Below the pieces are notes generated by a model. The model made no database searches. It had not been told where the DNA came from and was given only the letters and a program-made list of their open reading frames with translations. Positions 48,499 through 57,519 of a stretch of DNA of 64,000 nucleotides are shown piece by piece. The translations under genes were made by a program, and so were the position numbers. Source of the stretch: Idiomarinaceae bacterium HL-53 (GTDB taxonomy: Bacteria > Pseudomonadota > Gammaproteobacteria > Enterobacterales > Alteromonadaceae); assembly GCA_001458075.1 (NCBI GenBank), contig LN899469.1, positions 1-64,000 of the forward strand, read 5' to 3'. Every line of letters begins with the position of its first letter. The stretch's first letter is position 1.

Positions 48499-49193
48499 GT
48501 GCGAATAAGCTCTCGATAGTCTGCTTTAGGAAAAATGGTGCATTTGCCATTCACTGTTGCATCAACGATTTCGCGCCCATCTTGCTCAAAAATTTCTTTT
48601 GCGATCCGGTAAGATTCTTCCGATTTTTCTAAATCGGGGTTGTCCCAGGTTTGGCCGTAGCCGAAATAATTGTCAATAAAATGATTAGGATCAGCGCCGG
48701 ACATAACCTTAGCTTCGTTCGGTTTCCCTTCATATTCGAAGTTATGATCCATGCCAATAATAATGACTTTAATGAATCCCAAATGGTATGCGACCTGCAA
48801 AGCAGCATAAGTCACAGTACCACCCTCGCGACAGCCTTCATTGAGGTCCTTACAAAAACGGTATCTTGGCTCTTTGGTATTGATAAAATGCGTGAGTGCA
48901 TCTTCTTGAATGGAGCATTTTTCAGAAATTCCTCTGGTTCCGATAAACTTCACACAAGTGAGCTTTTTTAACTCATTTTCTGCCTGTTCGACGACTTTCG
49001 GATTCACCGTAACATGATACTTTGGATAAAAACCAAACTTCTTAAAACCAAGAAATATCTTGTTAAGGCCAATGACCGTATAGTCACGCAACCACTTTAA
49101 ATCCATTTCATTGAGTGATGGGCCATTGCAAACTATGACACAAGCCTGATCCTTATGACGGTCTTTCAACCAATTAATTCTAGACAAGGTCAT
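48495..49193 (-). CDS. MptE-like (DUF115) protein
   Basis: 232 residues from the ATG at 49193. CVIVCNGPSLNEMDLKWL is the hallmark glycine-rich loop; IGLNKIFLGF, REGGTVTYAALQVAYHLGF and VIIIGMDHNFEY follow. The same fold forms the centre of the 815-residue protein at 40975. Archaeal MptE is a pterin pyrophosphokinase; bacterial members are mostly seen next to glycan genes. A phosphotransfer or sugar-transfer role is possible but unproven. A longer start at 49247 would run deeper into the sulfotransferase gene. Confidence 0.75.
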   Translation of the reverse strand: MTLSRINWLKDRHKDQACVIVCNGPSLNEMDLKWLRDYTVIGLNKIFLGFKKFGFYPKYHVTVNPKVVEQAENELKKLTCVKFIGTRGISEKCSIQEDALTHFINTKEPRYRFCKDLNEGCREGGTVTYAALQVAYHLGFIKVIIIGMDHNFEYEGKPNEAKVMSGADPNHFIDNYFGYGQTWDNPDLEKSEESYRIAKEIFEQDGREIVDATVNGKCTIFPKADYRELIRT

Positions 49194-50133
49194 AACTGAG
49201 TTTTGAGCATAATTTCTTGTAAACCGCCAAGTCCGCATTTTCTTCACGAAGCGTTATCGCTTCTTTCCTAGGCTCGTGCTCTGTAATCGTTGTTTGCGTT
49301 CTGCCACTGTCTCCAGTTAACTTTACTGCTGGGAACGTCGATAAATAAGTATCGGAATACTCAAGACCAAGTTCGTCAGCCACTTGTCTCATGATGTCTG
49401 AAGGGCATTTTATGAAGTTTTCATACTTGATTGAAATTGCTCTTGAATAACTTTCTAAGAAAAAAAGATAGCGGCTGCAATATTCGTCAAAACCTGACGG
49501 TTGAAAGTGCTTATGCCAATTTTTCTTGACCATAGACGCATAACTATCCGCAGGATGCCTTACTGTCACTACCGACTTAACCTCAAATGCTCTTTGTAAT
49601 ATCTGTCGTATGGTCGGGCGCTCTGGTATTTCAGGCCCGGAATTAAAGTGACTGTGAGAATGATCGCGAATAACCACCTGTTGACCAACACGGGTAGCAG
49701 CATTGAGTATGACTTTCACTTCTGCCAAAAATAGGTCAATGATATCGTTCTGGCTCGCACCGCGCGAACCTTGGCGCCATTGTTTAATGAGATCCGTCGG
49801 AGCAAACATTGGCTTATTGCTGTCTTGCAGCGTACTCAGTGGATCCACTTCACTGAGCAGTTGTACGTTAGGTATTGCCGCAATGCACTTGCTAATAAGT
49901 GTTCCGCCTGTACAGGCTAAATGGTGTATGGTGCGTATCGGCTGCTGAGTGAGTAATTCAGACTCTTGCCTTAAGGATTGTAGCTCCTGAACAATATTCT
50001 GCTCAATTTCGGCTTGCTCAATGTAGTCTGGGTTGCCACGGAGCGCATTCAGCTCATGTTTTAGTAGGCCTAGCGACTCATTTAAGTGTTCCGCCAGGTG
50101 GTAACTGGAAATATGATGTTTCTTATTTGCCAC
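49180..50133 (-). CDS. Sulfotransferase-like protein with N-terminal helical extension
   Basis: 317 residues. Residues about 1-65 are helical and charged, with no clear function. RTIHHLACTGGTLISKCIAA is a variant PAPS-binding loop (TGGT in place of SGT), and SVVTVRHPADSYASMVKK is the 3'-phosphate segment; ISIKYENFIKCPSDIMRQV fits the family. It should be the third sulfotransferase of the locus. It overlaps the coiled-coil gene by 11 bases, indicating coupled expression. Confidence 0.75.
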   Translation of the reverse strand: MANKKHHISSYHLAEHLNESLGLLKHELNALRGNPDYIEQAEIEQNIVQELQSLRQESELLTQQPIRTIHHLACTGGTLISKCIAAIPNVQLLSEVDPLSTLQDSNKPMFAPTDLIKQWRQGSRGASQNDIIDLFLAEVKVILNAATRVGQQVVIRDHSHSHFNSGPEIPERPTIRQILQRAFEVKSVVTVRHPADSYASMVKKNWHKHFQPSGFDEYCSRYLFFLESYSRAISIKYENFIKCPSDIMRQVADELGLEYSDTYLSTFPAVKLTGDSGRTQTTITEHEPRKEAITLREENADLAVYKKLCSKLSYDLV

Positions 50134-51628
50134 GGCGCGCTGAGCCCCGTTTTTTTGTGCTTGGCTTTTTGCTTGATTTCGCGTCCGAAGCTTTCCGTGC
50201 TGAGGTTTTCTTTGAAGGGCTACTTCTTTTCTCTGTTACAGCCTCTGTAATTATTTCCTCGTCTTGCTCCGCGCCATGATCATCCGCGAGAAGCAGTTCG
50301 GCCGTTACGCTATCACCATCGAGCTCCAATAAATAGTTCGACGCTTGCTCAAGGCGGTCTTGCATGGTGTCGAGCAGCTTAAACTGACGTTCTTGTATGT
50401 CGAGCGACTTTGCGTATTTCTCTTGTAAGTCTTTTAAGTCACCATCGCGAATGGTTACTAAGCGTAGCGCATTACGCGCGTCTTCCCGTGCGCTTTCAAT
50501 TTCTTTCTCGTATTTTTGTAGTTGCGCTTGTTGCTGTTCGCTTTGAGCCTGTAATTTCGATAGATTGTCTTTGGCTTCTTCGTACTTAGATCTTTGGTCA
50601 TCTAGCTGATTCTTCAGGCTATTTACCCAGTCTGTAAGTTTTTGTCTTTCAGTTTCGGCGCTCTTTAGTTTTTCTTGCGTATCTGCGAGCTTTAGTTTAT
50701 TGGTTTTCAGTTGCTCACTGCGCTCGTTCAATTGCTGTTGTATTTTCGCAATTTGTGCTTCGCTTTCCGCCAACTTCTGCGCTTGCTCTGCAGCCTTCTG
50801 CTTACCCGCTTCTAGTGCAGGATTTAATTCATCGAGTTCTTTTTTAAGGTGATGCGCACACTCTAGGTGCTTTTGCTTTTCTGCCTTCACAGCTTCGAAT
50901 TGTTGGGTCAACTCATCCAGTTGCTCCTTAGTTGCTTGCGCTAATTGTTGAGACTCGGTAAGGGCTTGTTTTAGCCGTTTAACCTCAGCTTCTAATCGCT
51001 CGATCCTAGAGTCTTTCTCTGCACGAATATCACGCTGAAATGCAACTACTGGGAAATCAACGTCATTGGTTTCCAATAGTGCTTCTGACTTTTTGAAATA
51101 ACTCCCTTTAAACTTGGCCTCTATCGCTTGGAATTGAGCTGAGCCGCCTTCGAAGTAGCTTGAATCTGTATTCACATACTCAATTTGAGTAAACACAGAC
51201 AAATCTTCAATTGCAGCTTTCGCTAATATCTCGGAGCCTGCTCCCGGGAGATCTAGAAGCAAGTATTGCACATTACCATTTTTGCCCAGCCCGCCATTTT
51301 TCAGTTGCTCTACAAGCTCTGCCAGTGTTTTGCTCGGCTTACTGGTTTCCTCTTTGAGTTTAACGTTCGGAAAAATGTCCTTTAAACCTGTTGCCTTTTT
51401 AACCCCATTAAATTCCGACAGGTTGTAAGAGTAATAACGCTGCTCCCCACCCTCCAAAGTAATTAATTCTTGTACCAGTTGGCCTCTTTCATGCTGCCAA
51501 TCGGCATGAAAACGCTCCTCGGCAATCACAAAAATATAATGTTTGGCAGCAACCTTGCTGGTAAATTCTTTTGCGTTTATGCGACTCCCTGTACCTACGT
51601 AAACTGCGTAATTAAATACTTCGCTCAT
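50123..51628 (-). CDS. Long coiled-coil protein with basic tail
   Basis: 501 residues. The first ~190 form a globular domain (FNYAVYVGTGSRINAKEF, with a possible methyltransferase-like strand at GNVQYLLLDLPGAG); its fold is not certain. About 205-440 is an uninterrupted charged coiled coil. The last ~37 residues are rich in Lys, Arg and Ser (KKTSARKASDAKSSKKPSTK). No signal peptide or transmembrane segment. Such proteins can act as scaffolds or chain-length rulers for polymer synthesis; that is inference. It lies between a sulfotransferase and the FDxxWY-module protein. Confidence 0.7.
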   Translation of the reverse strand: MSEVFNYAVYVGTGSRINAKEFTSKVAAKHYIFVIAEERFHADWQHERGQLVQELITLEGGEQRYYSYNLSEFNGVKKATGLKDIFPNVKLKEETSKPSKTLAELVEQLKNGGLGKNGNVQYLLLDLPGAGSEILAKAAIEDLSVFTQIEYVNTDSSYFEGGSAQFQAIEAKFKGSYFKKSEALLETNDVDFPVVAFQRDIRAEKDSRIERLEAEVKRLKQALTESQQLAQATKEQLDELTQQFEAVKAEKQKHLECAHHLKKELDELNPALEAGKQKAAEQAQKLAESEAQIAKIQQQLNERSEQLKTNKLKLADTQEKLKSAETERQKLTDWVNSLKNQLDDQRSKYEEAKDNLSKLQAQSEQQQAQLQKYEKEIESAREDARNALRLVTIRDGDLKDLQEKYAKSLDIQERQFKLLDTMQDRLEQASNYLLELDGDSVTAELLLADDHGAEQDEEIITEAVTEKRSSPSKKTSARKASDAKSSKKPSTKKRGSARRGK

Positions 51629-51660
51629 AGTTTGAGTGCCTGCCTTGCGGTGCGGTTAAA

Positions 51661-52800
51661 TTAGTCACGTTCGGGTAAAGGTAAACGCCCTTCTGCTTCG
51701 CCAAAGGTAAGAAAATGCACAAGTGGGTTTTGCTTTTGCACTTTTACGTCTGGGTAGGTGTTCAAATAAAACTCACTGTCGAAATAAACACTTGGGTTTC
51801 TTCCTTCGAACCCACCGAACTTCAAGTAGTGCTTTACTGGGCTCAATGAAGACTCTGCAACGTCTGGGTACTCGGCAACATACCAATGTGCGTCAAACAA
51901 ATGAGAGGCCTCCAACAATGCAGTGTCTTCCTCAAGTTTAAGAGCCACTGTTGAGGGGCTTTTCTTCTTCAATTTGCCCACAATTTTTCTTGTCAAACTC
52001 GGTGCTTGCTTCGCTACTTTCGGCTGTTGTGCGGCAGCTAATGCTTGCTGTGCAAACAAACTTTCCTTTTGCGCTTGCTCTAATTCCGCCCGCACGGCTT
52101 TCAGCTTATGGCTCATGGTATGAAGCTTTTCATTTTTCTCTTTAATCGCGATTTCAAGGTAGTTCGATTGCTTTTCGAATTCTTTTGAACGAATAAAATA
52201 AGCTTCCAACTCCTCTTGCACTTGCTGTAACTGCAGGAGTAGTAATTCGTTTTCGTCATTTGCGTCGTTTTTTTGCTGTGACTTCAGAAGTGTTGTAACC
52301 GCATTAGCGACCTGTTCAGTTAACACCTGAAAAGGCAAACTGGTTGCAAACAAACGCTCAGCAAGCTCAGTAAGCTCTTCACTGGTTTGCAGAAGCATCG
52401 CGCCGCTGCCGCTTGATTCAAAAACTACAGGAGATTGCCAAACCAAGGGTGGCTTTATTTCATACTCTGCCAATAGCGACTCAAACTGGACTTGATCAAA
52501 TTGCGCCAAGCTCATATTCAAAAGCTTGTATCCACGGCGATTCTTTCTCTGCTTCTCCAGAAGCGCTTCTGTATAAGTTTTCCATGAAGCGAGAATTTCC
52601 GTTGAATTAGCCTCGGCAGTAAGTTGCCCCCCGATAAAGTCGGCGGCACCCAAGTATGCAACTACGCACGTTGAGTCCTGCTCTAATTCGGGTAAATCTT
52701 CAGAGTCACTTACCCACTCTACGTCGTCCTTGTTTACCCCATGGCGCTCCATAAACATCTCAATAACAGGGTGTATGCCAAAAACGACCATTCTACTCAT
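51661..52800 (-). CDS. Coiled-coil protein ending in two FDxxWY modules
   Basis: 379 residues with no catalytic domain that I recognise. The first ~180 residues are globular; about 190-275 is a coiled coil (LLLLQLQQVQEELEAYFI). The C-terminal 80 residues hold two copies of the module (FDAHWYVAEYPDV, FGGFEGRNPSVYFD; then FYLNTYPDV, FGEAEGRLPLPERD). Elsewhere in the window these modules are attached to glycosyltransferases, so this protein may recruit or space enzymes. It overlaps the GT4 gene by 4 bases. Confidence 0.7.
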   Translation of the reverse strand: MSRMVVFGIHPVIEMFMERHGVNKDDVEWVSDSEDLPELEQDSTCVVAYLGAADFIGGQLTAEANSTEILASWKTYTEALLEKQRKNRRGYKLLNMSLAQFDQVQFESLLAEYEIKPPLVWQSPVVFESSGSGAMLLQTSEELTELAERLFATSLPFQVLTEQVANAVTTLLKSQQKNDANDENELLLLQLQQVQEELEAYFIRSKEFEKQSNYLEIAIKEKNEKLHTMSHKLKAVRAELEQAQKESLFAQQALAAAQQPKVAKQAPSLTRKIVGKLKKKSPSTVALKLEEDTALLEASHLFDAHWYVAEYPDVAESSLSPVKHYLKFGGFEGRNPSVYFDSEFYLNTYPDVKVQKQNPLVHFLTFGEAEGRLPLPERD

Positions 52801-53990
52801 AAAGGCTCATCTCTATTTTCTGGAATTATTAGGTGCTCGAGTGTTTCGTTTATTTTTCTCACATCGAAGCGCATGGTGGCAAGTGTTCTGCTCTCTAAAC
52901 CCATTTTTTGCACCTGTTCGGGGTTTTGGATTAGTTGTTCCATGGCCTGCGCAAGTGCATTTTGATTTCTCGGCTCAATCAAAACTCCATTTCGATTTTG
53001 TTCCACCGTATCTTTACAACCTGGCATGTTGGTTGTAATCACCGCACGGCCTACTGCGAGTGCCTCTTGAGTGCTACGCGGAACGCCCTCACGGTAATAA
53101 GAAGGCAGCACAAAAACCGAACTTTGCTGCAAAAAGGGCACTACGTTTGCTACTTTGCCGGGGTATTCCACAATGCCACGTTCAACATAAGCATTGAGCT
53201 CTTGCGGTGTAATAGCAAACCGGTTTGTATCCGGTTGTCCAAGCACCCAAAACTCTACTTCAGGATATTTTGCTTTAAGGTGCTCCGCTGCCCCGAGGTA
53301 CTCCCGAATTCCCTTTTCGTTCAACAATCTACCGACAAATATGAAACGGAACGGTTCTACTGGTGCCAATGTAGTTGCATAATGTTGCAAACACACACCA
53401 ATACCGCCTATCACCGTGCTTTTTGCAATTTTTACACCGTAGTTCTGAATAAGCTCGTGCTTATCGTCGTGGTTTAAAAATACCACATGCTGTGCCTTGG
53501 GTAAGCTCAGCTTGTAAAGCCGTACCATAGCGGTCCGAATCCAAAGCTTTTTGGCATGTCGATACCGCTGTTCTAGCGTTGGATTCATGGGTCGAATATC
53601 GTCGGTGAATATACGCCCTAACCCCTCAATCTTTGCCACCCTGTGAGGTACTCGCGCAAGCCATGCTGCCAATGTTCCGTAAATACTGGGTTTGGCGAAA
53701 TAACTGAGGACGACACTAATTCGGTATTGCCGAAATAAAGCCTTTAACTGCCAAACGGCTCTCAGTTCCTTGAACGGATTTAAACCAAACTGTTCAAGAT
53801 TGTAATTGAGTGGTGTTGCACCCAACGCTTCAATTTGAGCTTTCGTTTCGTTGGTATGCCCTGCAGCAATTGCGAACACTTCGTGGCCTTTGCCTACCAA
53901 GTGCTTAATGAGCTCTCCGCGGAAACCTACCATAGTTTCAGCAAGCGTACCGACGATCGCGATACGCTCTCTGTTTTCATTCTGCAACAC
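52797..53990 (-). CDS. GT4 glycosyltransferase
   Basis: 397 residues, GT-B fold. The N-terminal domain shows AIVGTLAETMVGFRGELIKH; the C-terminal donor domain has FRFIFVGRLLNEKGIREYL and PSYYREGVPRSTQEALAVGR with the conserved acidic residue. It adds a sugar with retention, at the cytoplasmic face. Its ATG at 53990 shares its A with the stop of the KpsC-like gene (TAGTG/TGATG-type junction), so it is translationally coupled. Confidence 0.92.
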   Translation of the reverse strand: MLQNENRERIAIVGTLAETMVGFRGELIKHLVGKGHEVFAIAAGHTNETKAQIEALGATPLNYNLEQFGLNPFKELRAVWQLKALFRQYRISVVLSYFAKPSIYGTLAAWLARVPHRVAKIEGLGRIFTDDIRPMNPTLEQRYRHAKKLWIRTAMVRLYKLSLPKAQHVVFLNHDDKHELIQNYGVKIAKSTVIGGIGVCLQHYATTLAPVEPFRFIFVGRLLNEKGIREYLGAAEHLKAKYPEVEFWVLGQPDTNRFAITPQELNAYVERGIVEYPGKVANVVPFLQQSSVFVLPSYYREGVPRSTQEALAVGRAVITTNMPGCKDTVEQNRNGVLIEPRNQNALAQAMEQLIQNPEQVQKMGLESRTLATMRFDVRKINETLEHLIIPENRDEPL

Positions 53991-55117
53991 TAGCGCGCAC
54001 CGCCGCGCGTTGCGTTTAGTATTTGGCGCACCAGTCGCTTAAATCGCTGGTTCGCGAATTGATAAAGTTTTCTCATACTTTTGTTTTGTAATTCTTTTTG
54101 GGTCAGTAGGCCTTGAGTCGCGTCTTCAACAGAGCATACATGCCCGCTTTGAGGGTGTACATAAGTTGGATACACAATGAGTGCCCCAAACACCAAGGTT
54201 TCAAGGTCAAGTTTGCGTACTCGCCTACTGTGTGAATAAAAGTCTTGTGTTAAACCCCAGCCTGCATAAAAAGGCATACCGTAGCAGTGAACCGGGATCC
54301 CTCTTAAAAGCGCTTCAAAGCCCGCCAAGGAGCTCATACAATGTAGCGCGTCAATTTGCTGAAATAGCTCCGTGATATTGGCTTGTACAATCGTTTCGTC
54401 TGCAATCATGGTTGCATGCTTTTCACCTTCACCTTGGGCTCGAGCACCTGCCACCACATCCGGGTGTGGTTTATACACTATGAGGTCTTCCGGAAATTGC
54501 GTTCGTACGTGCTGAAGAAGTTCAAAGTTCGACTTTATTTGCTCGCTTCCGAGTCGAATGGATGCATCACTCTCAACTTGCCCTACAACTAAGTGAACTT
54601 TTTTTCCATTTGAGCGCGCCTGATGAATTCTCCTTATTGAAGCAGCTTCAGTCTCATTTCGTACGCTCGGCAAGTTGTACTTGCTAATGGTGCTTTCACT
54701 GAGTAACTGAATAAGATTTTGCGCTCTTAGACGCTCTTGCTCATCTAACTCAAGCGTAAGTAAAACGCTTTCTAAATCGCTCGGTTGGGTGCAGTTAAAG
54801 TAAAGCCCTTGGCTGTCGAACACCCAGCTCATTGGCCTAGCAAACTCTGCACCTAAGCCAATGGAGCGAACAAAGCCGTCCTCAACCCGAAGCCACCTCA
54901 AGCGCTCGGCGTGCTTGCTCGGTATATCTTGAGCACCCCAAATAATAGAAACAGCGCCATTCGGAATTTCTTCAAACAAAAAAACGAAGGTTATTGCGTG
55001 GTTCGGCAAAAACTGCCGCAAACTCTTCTGCCAATAGCGCTTAAATCCATAGGCGTATATTTGCTTATGTTCACCGAGTGTTTGTTGTGCCTGAGTTTGG
55101 CGAATTAAGTTAGGCAA
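53990..55117 (-). CDS. KpsC-like capsule polysaccharide (Kdo) transferase, half length
   Basis: 375 residues. WLRVEDGFVRSIGLGAEF, SWVFDSQGLYFNC, VYKPHPDVVAGARAQG and FEALLRGIPVHCYGMPFYAG with WGLT after it are KpsC signatures (Capsule_synth family). Full KpsC has about 670 residues and two such modules; only one is present, so it may make just one type of Kdo linkage or act with a second protein. Kdo linkers anchor group 2 capsules on a lipid. It overlaps rfbC by 8 bases. Confidence 0.85.
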   Translation of the reverse strand: MPNLIRQTQAQQTLGEHKQIYAYGFKRYWQKSLRQFLPNHAITFVFLFEEIPNGAVSIIWGAQDIPSKHAERLRWLRVEDGFVRSIGLGAEFARPMSWVFDSQGLYFNCTQPSDLESVLLTLELDEQERLRAQNLIQLLSESTISKYNLPSVRNETEAASIRRIHQARSNGKKVHLVVGQVESDASIRLGSEQIKSNFELLQHVRTQFPEDLIVYKPHPDVVAGARAQGEGEKHATMIADETIVQANITELFQQIDALHCMSSLAGFEALLRGIPVHCYGMPFYAGWGLTQDFYSHSRRVRKLDLETLVFGALIVYPTYVHPQSGHVCSVEDATQGLLTQKELQNKSMRKLYQFANQRFKRLVRQILNATRGGAR

Positions 55118-55697
55118 AATACTCAGCGTCAGTAAAATTTGGAGCTTGGGCGTCTTTTTTAGACACTTTCGGAGCAGCTTGAGCGCTTGCCAATAATTGT
55201 CCTGTTTTCTCTTTTAATTCTTGTAACGGCCAATCGATAGCTAACGTCGGGTCGTCCCAACGAATTGCGCGCTCATGTTCTGGCGCATAGTAGTCTGTTG
55301 TTTTATATAAAAACTCTGCTGTTTCCGACAAAACCAGAAAGCCATGAGCAAACCCGGCTGGCACCCACATTTGTTTGAAATTGTCGGCCGTGAGGCGAGC
55401 CGCTACCCAGTCACCAAAAGTCGGAGAACTTTCACGTAAGTCTACCGCGACGTCGAATACTTCACCCTGAGTAACACGCACTAATTTACCTTGCGCCTGT
55501 GCTATTTGGTAATGCAAACCGCGAAGTACACCCAAGCTCGATTTAGAGTGGTTGTCTTGTACAAACTGCACTGACTCTCCAATGGCTTCTTCAAACGCTC
55601 GTTGATTGAAACTTTCCATAAAAAACCCACGCTTGTCTTGAAATACGTGCGGTTCGATTATTTTAACTGCTGGAATTTGGGTTTCGATAACTTTCAT
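55110..55697 (-). CDS. rfbC: dTDP-4-dehydrorhamnose 3,5-epimerase
   Basis: 195 residues, RmlC length. IIEPHVFQDKRGFFMESFN, VQDNHSKSSLGVLRGLHYQ (catalytic His), VAVDLRESSPTFGDW and WVPAGFAHGFLVLSE are the family motifs. It makes the 4-keto-L-sugar reduced by RfbD. It is far from rfbBDA (8990-11010) and sits between kpsE and the KpsC-like gene. Confidence 0.96.
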   Translation of the reverse strand: MKVIETQIPAVKIIEPHVFQDKRGFFMESFNQRAFEEAIGESVQFVQDNHSKSSLGVLRGLHYQIAQAQGKLVRVTQGEVFDVAVDLRESSPTFGDWVAARLTADNFKQMWVPAGFAHGFLVLSETAEFLYKTTDYYAPEHERAIRWDDPTLAIDWPLQELKEKTGQLLASAQAAPKVSKKDAQAPNFTDAEYFA

Positions 55698-55702
55698 ACA
55701 GC

Positions 55703-56803
55703 TTAAGCTCTGTGATCCCTAATAATCGCTCTGGTTAAATGGGCAATAGCGCCAATAAAAATACCGAAGACTAATACGATGGTAATATTGTAAGCCCTTC
55801 TTGGCATGCTTCTGTATTGAGGCATACTTGGTTGTTGTAATACCGAAATTTGCTTTAAGGTGCGCGCTGCTTCCACACGTGTACCCTCCAACGCAGCGAG
55901 CGTTGTAGAATACATTTCTAAGGCGAATTGTGCACGCAGTTGTAATGTCTCAAACTCCGAGCTGAGGCGGTTCAGTGCATTTCCCTCGACACTGGCTAGT
56001 TTTGCACGCTCAATCTCCGCTTGCTCTCGTAGTGAACGAAGCTCACTTTGCAAGCGCACGCGCTCAGGGCTGGTGGGCGATTGAAAGTCAGCGAGCGCTT
56101 TGTCGCGAGCTCCCAACACGGCAATTTGCGCTTCGAGTTCTGCCACTGTGGTGAAAATAGCTTCGACTGTGCCACTTGGAGACACTAAGCCATGCTCATT
56201 TTGAAATGCTAATAAGTTATCTCGTGCTTCAAATAAACGCTGTTCTAATTCGTCGGCTTGCTCTTCAATGAAACGAACTTGCTCGAGCGCAAGGCGTTGC
56301 CCCATTTCATTCATGTGCTGCTCGCCTTCGGCAATAAGCGTTTGGGTGATGCGTTGCGCCAATACCGGGTCATATGCTTGCGCTTGAATACGCAAAACAC
56401 CCGCATAGTCGTCGAACTCAACACGAATGCGCTCTAGCATGTAGGCGTGGAATTTTTCCATTGGAACATCTATACCCGAAAGCCGCGCTGGGCGGTCTAT
56501 ATTCTTCCCAGTAAAATGCTCGCGCAATGACAGCTGCTCTTCGAGCTTAATCATCATGTCAACAGACAACATATGATCCCGCAACAAAAGCAGATCACCT
56601 GCACTCGCTGCTCCCGACAGCAACGAAGTTATATTCATGGTTTGCATGTTAATTTGTGGGCTGTCGATGACTACATGCGCTTCTGAAACATAGCGGCCCT
56701 TGGCCCAAATTCCCCAGTAGAAAATAAGCGCGAACATAACAACAAACACAACGGCCCAATGCGGGTGTCTTTTAGAAAGCTCTTTAATTTTATTTAAATT
56801 CAC
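55703..56803 (-). CDS. kpsE: Capsule export inner-membrane protein
   Basis: 366 residues of the PCP/KpsE type. One transmembrane segment near residues 15-33 (WAVVFVVMFALIFYW) and one near the C terminus (ITIVLVFGIFIGAIAHL) flank a large periplasmic helical region with a Pro-rich stretch before the second (QQPSMPQYRSMP). It links the ABC transporter to the outer-membrane KpsD. It follows kpsT with two bases between. Confidence 0.93.
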   Translation of the reverse strand: MNLNKIKELSKRHPHWAVVFVVMFALIFYWGIWAKGRYVSEAHVVIDSPQINMQTMNITSLLSGAASAGDLLLLRDHMLSVDMMIKLEEQLSLREHFTGKNIDRPARLSGIDVPMEKFHAYMLERIRVEFDDYAGVLRIQAQAYDPVLAQRITQTLIAEGEQHMNEMGQRLALEQVRFIEEQADELEQRLFEARDNLLAFQNEHGLVSPSGTVEAIFTTVAELEAQIAVLGARDKALADFQSPTSPERVRLQSELRSLREQAEIERAKLASVEGNALNRLSSEFETLQLRAQFALEMYSTTLAALEGTRVEAARTLKQISVLQQPSMPQYRSMPRRAYNITIVLVFGIFIGAIAHLTRAIIRDHRA

Positions 56804-56805
56804 AG

Positions 56806-57519
56806 TTATTTTTTCTTTTTACCAATAGTTTCGTAATAGGCGTCGATAGCGTCATCCAGTTTGTCGTACCAATGCGCTTTGCCGTTATGTAAGAAAATGC
56901 CCGCTTGGCAAAGTTCTTTGAGAATATTCACACTATGCGACACCATGATGAGGCTGGCTTGCCCAACACGCTCTCGAAAGGCCTTTTTCGCCTTCTCTTT
57001 GAAGCTCACATCGCCCACTGCCGTCGCTTCGTCTGAGAGGTAAACATCGAAGTCGAACGCCAGTGACATACCAAAAGCAACGCGGCTGCGCATACCACTC
57101 GAATAAGTACTCACCGGTTGTTCGAAGGCTTTCCCAATTTCTGCAAACTCTTGTACACGCTGGATCACGTTTTCTATATCGTTGCCAGCCCCCATAATAC
57201 GTGCGACAAATTTCACATTCTGCCGTGCGCTCATGGAGCCTTGAAAGCCCCCAGTGAGACCAATTGGCCATGAAATTCGGCAGTTGCTCTCAATGTGTCC
57301 CTTATCCGGGGCATCCATTCCGCCTAAAATTCGAAGCAAGGTAGATTTCCCTGCACCATTTTTACCCACAAGCCCAACTGAGACGCCTCGTGGAATGGTG
57401 AAATTTACCCCCTGCAGTACCCAATCACCGCCAAATGGGCCGTGGTATTTCTTCCAGAGGTCCTGCACCTGAATAACAGGTGGAGCGGACATATCGGCCG
57501 GTGCCAATTTCTCGCTCAT
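56806..57519 (-). CDS. kpsT: Capsule export ABC transporter ATPase
   Basis: 237 residues. Walker A is GLVGKNGAGKSTLLRILGG, the signature is TYSSGMRSRVAFGMSLAF, and Walker B is VYLSDEATAVGD, with MVSHS as the switch. It powers export of the polymer through KpsM. It overlaps kpsM by 4 bases. No C-terminal glycan-recognition domain, unlike Wzt. Confidence 0.96.
   Translation of the reverse strand: MSEKLAPADMSAPPVIQVQDLWKKYHGPFGGDWVLQGVNFTIPRGVSVGLVGKNGAGKSTLLRILGGMDAPDKGHIESNCRISWPIGLTGGFQGSMSARQNVKFVARIMGAGNDIENVIQRVQEFAEIGKAFEQPVSTYSSGMRSRVAFGMSLAFDFDVYLSDEATAVGDVSFKEKAKKAFRERVGQASLIMVSHSVNILKELCQAGIFLHNGKAHWYDKLDDAIDAYYETIGKKKK

Noticed and set aside
8990-55697. Two complete dTDP-rhamnose operons
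   Set aside because: Only one copy of each rml gene is present; the set is split, not duplicated.
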